The position numbers and the translations under genes were made by a program. From positions 8,246,001-8,310,000 of the forward strand of contig CP053156.1 of the NCBI GenBank assembly GCA_014607495.2: a stretch of 64,000 nt of DNA, written 5' to 3'. The notes beneath the pieces were generated by a model that saw nothing but the letters and a program-made list of their open reading frames with translations, was not told where the DNA came from and searched no databases. How positions within the stretch are numbered: the stretch's first letter is position 1; each line of letters begins with the position of its first letter. Positions 59,970 through 64,000 of this stretch are shown here, in pieces. Source of the stretch: Carposina sasakii. Taxonomy: Eukaryota; Arthropoda; Insecta; Lepidoptera; Carposinidae.

Positions 59970-60545
59970 CAAAACACAACGTCCATGCAATACGTGAGCA
60001 CAAAAGGAAAATTGGGAAAACAACGTCTACGGGGGGTTGTGTGTGCGTCGCGGAAACCGTGACTCATGTCCGTACCTCGTCTGCAGCGGGGTGATGCACT
60101 AACACTCACAAAATCTAACCTTGATGCGAATGGGCGCACTCCGGGTTCCATCCGACGAGGGTCGGGCTGTGGGGCACTCGGCGCGGGCGCTGTGCCGGGC
60201 GAGAGGCGCATGGGCGCGCCGCCACCGGCAGCTGGCGTCGGCTGTGTGCGGACTGCGCGCGAGGCCGCGCTACATGTCACCGTGCAAGCGCGCTGTTCGC
60301 GCTGTGGTCGCCGACTCACCGCGCCGCCGGCTCTCAGCGCCGTCGTCCTACTGTCTGGCGTGCCGGCCGGCGCGCGGTGCACCGCCCCGCTGCACCGCTG
60401 CCCCCCTCGACCTGCCCGCCCCGCCCCGTACAATTTTCCGCATCGGGCGGGAAAAATCGATTGTGCAGCCAGCCCCGAATAAATTCGGCAAGACGCACGG
60501 CGCCCTTGCGGACGAGACGGTCAAGCGCACCTTTCACTCCATACC
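59970..60545. promoter_or_regulatory. GC/CpG-rich island, candidate promoter and first non-coding exon of mamo
   Basis: This 570-base block is strikingly GC- and CpG-rich against an AT-rich window. It opens long overlapping frames on both strands, but their conceptual products are Arg/Ala/Pro/Gly-rich with no domain, as expected of any GC-rich DNA. On the minus strand there are plausible donors (TCAAG|GTTAGA near 60120; GAG|GTACGG near 60073). Since the coding exon at 34432 needs an upstream 5' exon, this is my best candidate. It could instead be the promoter of a gene to the right of the window, or bidirectional. Confidence 0.45.
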
Positions 60546-61112
60546 ACTTTGCGAACCACAGTGCAATATTCCATCAAAACAAATATGCACTTCAAATGTA
60601 CGTATAATGATTTTAAGTTTAAGATACGATGTTTGTTGGATGCAACTAGAGCAACACTCTTCTTTTATGGTTTAACGGACAAAATGCATTTTCAAAAATC
60701 GATAATCAAGACCGTTTGCTCATCTTATAGAAATAATATAATAAATCTAATTCTTATGCACAATATGTAAATGTAGAGATATTATAATGTAAAACCTAGA
60801 TATACTTGCATAGGCATTATTATGTCAATCTAGTACGTCGCCACGTGGCAATCACATATTTCACACGCGAACTACGTTTTCTCGAACATTGTACAGTTGA
60901 AGCAATTAATTTTTATGGCTTACTATTTATTGATATATGCATTTAGGATAAGGTTATATAAATTTACTATTGAAATTTAATTATATGCTTTTCCATTAGT
61001 TACCGAATGAATGACTCTAGTTCATTAAGATTCAGAGGTAGAGATAGTCTTAAAATATTGTTATCACTGATGTCATAGTAGTTACTACTGCAATACTTTT
61101 TCTAGGTCGTCG

Positions 61113-61172
61113 TCGTCAACCTATTGCAGTCTACTGCTGGATGTAGGCCTCCCCCAAAGCACACCACACGGC
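61113..61172 (-). mobile_element. SINE-like retroelement, short fragment
   Basis: About 60 bases matching the tail-proximal core of the 46170 family (CAACCTATTGCAGTCTAC, GGATGTAGGCCTCCCCC). Confidence 0.55.
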
Positions 61173-61229
61173 TCGATCTCCCGTTTTTGCTATCCAGTGT
61201 TCTAGGTAGTACAACAATAACTTACTACA

Positions 61230-61661
61230 CCAGCCGGGCTAGCACGACTACGATAAGTAGATATACGATAAAGGATTTCGTATCGTATCTATATCACCAT
61301 AATTATCGATTTCGCGAACATGACCAATGGAACGATACGTTACGTTAAGATTTATCCCGTGTTATGATACGATAAGGCGCGAGATAAGCTAAACAAAAGT
61401 TTCTAGAGTCAAAAAATATTTTTTTCTTTTTTTTCAATTGTCGTTCATTCTTTTTTTTCTTTTTTTCCTTTTTGACATCAGATGTCATGTTAACTGCTCT
61501 AACATGAGAGCGAAACCGTGCCGTGTAACGTTACCGGCATGGTTATGTTCGCTGTATCGATAAAATTCAACATGGCGGCTACATTTATCGTATTTTGACA
61601 GCTATATATCGATAACTTGACTTATCATATCGTGTATCGTTGGCCGTGCTAGCCGGGCAGG
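61230..61661. mobile_element. Approx. 430-bp DNA-transposon-like element
   Basis: CCGGGCTAGCACGACTACGA at the left mirrors TCGTTGGCCGTGCTAGCCGG at the right. The interior is rich in TATCGATA/TATCGTATC words and has a pyrimidine (T/C) tract around 61430-61475. No open frame. Confidence 0.6.
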
Positions 61662-61734
61662 TATGATAAAAAAATCTTGTAAACGACACAAACCGTCGTC
61701 ATCATTACCTATATAAAAATGAGATAGTAGCCTC

Positions 61735-61905
61735 TGCTGATATGGGGCTTTACTAGAATAAAATACATAAGCTGCATCTCCTTTCGTGCATTTTGTAAGA
61801 GTCAACTAAGGAATATAGCGCCGTTTCCTCGGACAACTTGTCACTGATTATGATGTCTCTACTTAACATGGCTGCAAGGATCTCCTTCGTGACTCCTTTT
61901 TGAAG
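61735..61905 (+). repeat. Dispersed repeat, copy
   Basis: TGATATGGGGCTTTACTAGA, GCTGCATCTCCTTTCGTGCA, GTAAGAGTCAACTAAGG, ATGGCTGCAAGGATCTCC. Confidence 0.55.
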
Positions 61906-62099
61906 ATTGCTCTCGCAGATATTTCATACAACTCTCGAGAGTGTACGTACGGTATCTTTGTACTTATTGAACTCACCTTATTTATTTAAGCCAAAATTTT
62001 GTACAAGACGTACATTAATATACACACACGGCTGTGTTCCCAAGATAGGGTATCTATAACTGCAGGACAATCCATAACTGTAATAGTAAGGCTCTTTCA

Positions 62100-62375
62100 A
62101 TTATCATCTTCCTGCCCTGTTCCTATTCATTTGGGGTCGGCGCAATATGTATTTTACTTCCATTCATCCCTATTATCCGTCATCTCATTACTCACCTCCA
62201 GCACACGCATATCCTCTCTCACATAATCCATCCAACACTTCTTAGGGCTACCTCTTCCATCCACATTCACAGCGCTGTCTGTAAAATATGCCTTTCATCC
62301 CGTCGGTTTATATGCCCGTACCAAGACAGACGGTTACCTCGTACCTTCTCTGTGATCGGCGTATCTTTCAAACTT
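62100..62375 (-). pseudogene. 3' end of an RTE-like LINE (reverse transcriptase C-terminus), broken
   Basis: On the minus strand, about 62367-62276 reads ITEKVRGNRLSWYGHINRRD then a stop. After a frameshift, 62272-62160 reads VDGRGSPKKCWMDYVREDMR, EVSNEMTDNRDEW and, past a stop, YCADPK. The order R-L-x-W-Y-G-H, G-R-x-x-P-K-K-x-W-x-D-x-V-x-x-D-M, EW, CADP is the standard end of insect endonuclease/reverse-transcriptase polyproteins. The 3' tail GGCAGGAAGATGATAA follows. Stops and a frameshift show it is dead, and no upstream RT domain is seen in the window. Confidence 0.75.
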
Positions 62376-63082
62376 CCTCTTATGTACTCATTTATTAAAA
62401 TTTCGTAAAGGTCTTTCAATGGGCTGGACTAAAGAGAGGTCAGGCGAAAAATTCACCTGATTTTGTACACCCACAGAGGTTCCTTAACCAGATCATTCAG
62501 AGCCGCAGGCTATACGTATTTATCATACATGCATTTATGGAATTAATAGTATGGATTCAATTAATATAAAAAATGTCACTAGCGACTTAAAATGTGGCCG
62601 TCAGGATAATTGAAACAATAAGATAGAGTAATTATGATTTTTATGCTTAGGTTTTTCATTTTTTTTTATGTAACACACATTGTCAAAAAAATATTATAAA
62701 TATGTACATAAGTAAGTACCTAAAAATATTCAATAGCGAACTAATCTCTTTAAGAGATTTATATCAGCGAACCAAACAAAAAGTAAAACGGAAAAGATAA
62801 TATTAACAAAAAATTTATAGGAACTATAAGAAATTTCGTATAGTACTTGACCTCATGACCTATAAAACTGCGTTGTTATAAACAGTATACAGTTACAGCT
62901 CTGAGACAGATTTACGCGGAGTCTGCGAACTTCAATTATACGGCAAAGTTATGAGTTATGGCGAACAACTGAAAACATTTCATTTCAGAGCAGTTTGCTT
63001 GAAAAACTAAATTGGTAAAATTTCTATGTAAATAGAGATGTAACCTTTGCGGTTGATCTACATATCTACATCTACATACAAT

Positions 63083-63220
63083 AAGGGCTGATTTTTAAAA
63101 TGGTCTGGTAGCCTATCTGAATATCTTTCAGTTAATGCTATCTCTTGATAAAGTTTTAGAGAAAGACAGCATCAACTATATCATTCAGATAGGCTATCTA
63201 ATCATTAAAAAAATTGCCCC
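63083..63220. mobile_element. 138-bp MITE
   Basis: GGGCTGATTTTTAAAATGG...TTAAAAAAATTGCCCC, with GTAGCCTATCTGAAT mirrored by ATTCAGATAGGCTATC. A half copy is at 54992-55030. Confidence 0.65.
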
Positions 63221-63429
63221 GAAACATTTGAATAACTTTTTTGCAATTTTAACAGCAGCTGTACCTGCAATATACTTGGTTGGCAACTGCTTGACTCTCA
63301 CATGTATTGATAGAGCCACTTTAGTCATAATTGTCAAATATAACGACATAGCGCATTTTCTCATTAAAACTGCATAATTTCTAAATATACTAATTTTCTT
63401 CTATGCTGCTTCTCTTCCCGGGCATACTG

Positions 63430-63615
63430 TACAAGTCAGTAGAGGGACAAGAGGGTCTTGGTGATAGGCTGACCACCTGTCACTACTAACCGAACTTGTA
63501 CATCTCAACTATACCCTCAAAATTGGTCAGAAGTGGCACCATGTGGTTCTATCGGCCCTTGGTGCTCTCTCTGCCTACCCCGTAAGGGATAAAGGCGTGA
63601 TTATATCCCAACTAA
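63430..63615 (+). repeat. Dispersed repeat ending CCCCGTAAGGGATAAAGGCG
   Basis: TCGGCCCTTGGTGCTCTC, CTGCCTACCCCGTAAGG, GATAAAGGCGTGATTATAT; the reverse complement of this end occurs at 30660. Confidence 0.55.
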
Positions 63616-64000
63616 CAATTGTTGGTTGTATAGAAGACCTTAAAACGTTTCGGGCTTACCAATCGGGGTTCTATAATTAGCCAAAGAAGGTAGTACGTCC
63701 ATAGAAAGTGGACGCATTTATTTCTCCAATTTGCTCTAAATTGCATCTATAGAAGTATCTAGTATGACAATTTTGGCCTATACAGTTGATGTAACAGTAA
63801 TTCAATTTCTTTTGGTGATTTACAAGCCACCGCAACGCTACTAAAGTACCCTTTTAAACTGTAAAAGAGTTCACGATTCCATTATGACACTAACGTTTAT
63901 AATTCATTCGTTCATTTTACATTCGTTCACTGCTGTATCGCAGTGTTATTTAAGAGAAAGAAGCACAAAGGAAAACTCACAAGTATTTGAAACATAAATA

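Larger units (their letters stand above)
60546..64000. other. Non-coding right flank
   Basis: No gene seen; holds the 61230 element, the LINE relic at 62100, the MITE at 63083 and dispersed repeats. If the GC island is the mamo promoter this is upstream intergenic DNA. Confidence 0.5.

Noticed and set aside
59969..60675. Long overlapping open frames on both strands in the GC island (154, 138 and 184 codons)
   Set aside because: Arg/Ala/Pro/Gly-rich with no domain, present in several frames on both strands at once; a by-product of high GC content.
1..64000. CRISPR array or bacterial-type operon
   Set aside because: Split genes, SINEs, MITEs and Helitrons show animal nuclear DNA; no regularly spaced direct repeats with unique spacers.

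Overview
The window is AT-rich animal DNA and almost certainly lepidopteran. Three things point there: Lep1-type Helitron fragments (units ending GCGGGCGTCCACTAGT), a short interspersed repeat carrying the moth/butterfly core GCAGTCCACTGCTGGACG, and the decayed 3' end of an RTE-like LINE. The sequence does not fix the species.

The only protein-coding locus I can defend lies on the minus strand, from 34412 (ATG) to 17062 (most distal stop). It is a BTB/POZ zinc-finger transcription factor of the tramtrack/bric-a-brac class, and its BTB sequence best fits mamo (maternal gene required for meiosis; in Bombyx a regulator of larval melanin colouring). Four common exons (34432-34272, 31956-31765, 30532-29902, 29350-29154) encode the BTB domain, an Arg/Glu/Asp-rich linker and a Pro/Ser-rich linker. 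Two alternative 3' ends follow. Ending A uses exons 26237-25808 and 25724-25573 (four C2H2 fingers, 580 residues in total). Ending B uses the single exon 18219-17062 (six C2H2 fingers, 772 residues in total). All junctions have AG/GT sites and matching phases. Both endings start in phase 0, as required for alternative splicing from the same donor at 29154.

The common first coding exon has a 3' splice site right before its short leader, so the promoter lies further to the right. Two GC-rich patches are candidates: 59970-60545 (strong) and 37080-37300 (weaker). The interval 34433-59970 is therefore probably a very large 5' intron. It is full of short nonautonomous DNA transposons, several nested, some with intact target-site duplications. 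The left 17 kb is non-coding sequence downstream of the gene, with the same kinds of repeat. The right 3.5 kb holds a LINE relic and more inverted-repeat elements.

No rRNA, functional tRNA, CRISPR array or second coding gene was found. tRNA-like segments are present but belong to a tRNA-derived SINE. Most other open frames are short frames inside AT-rich DNA or repeats.
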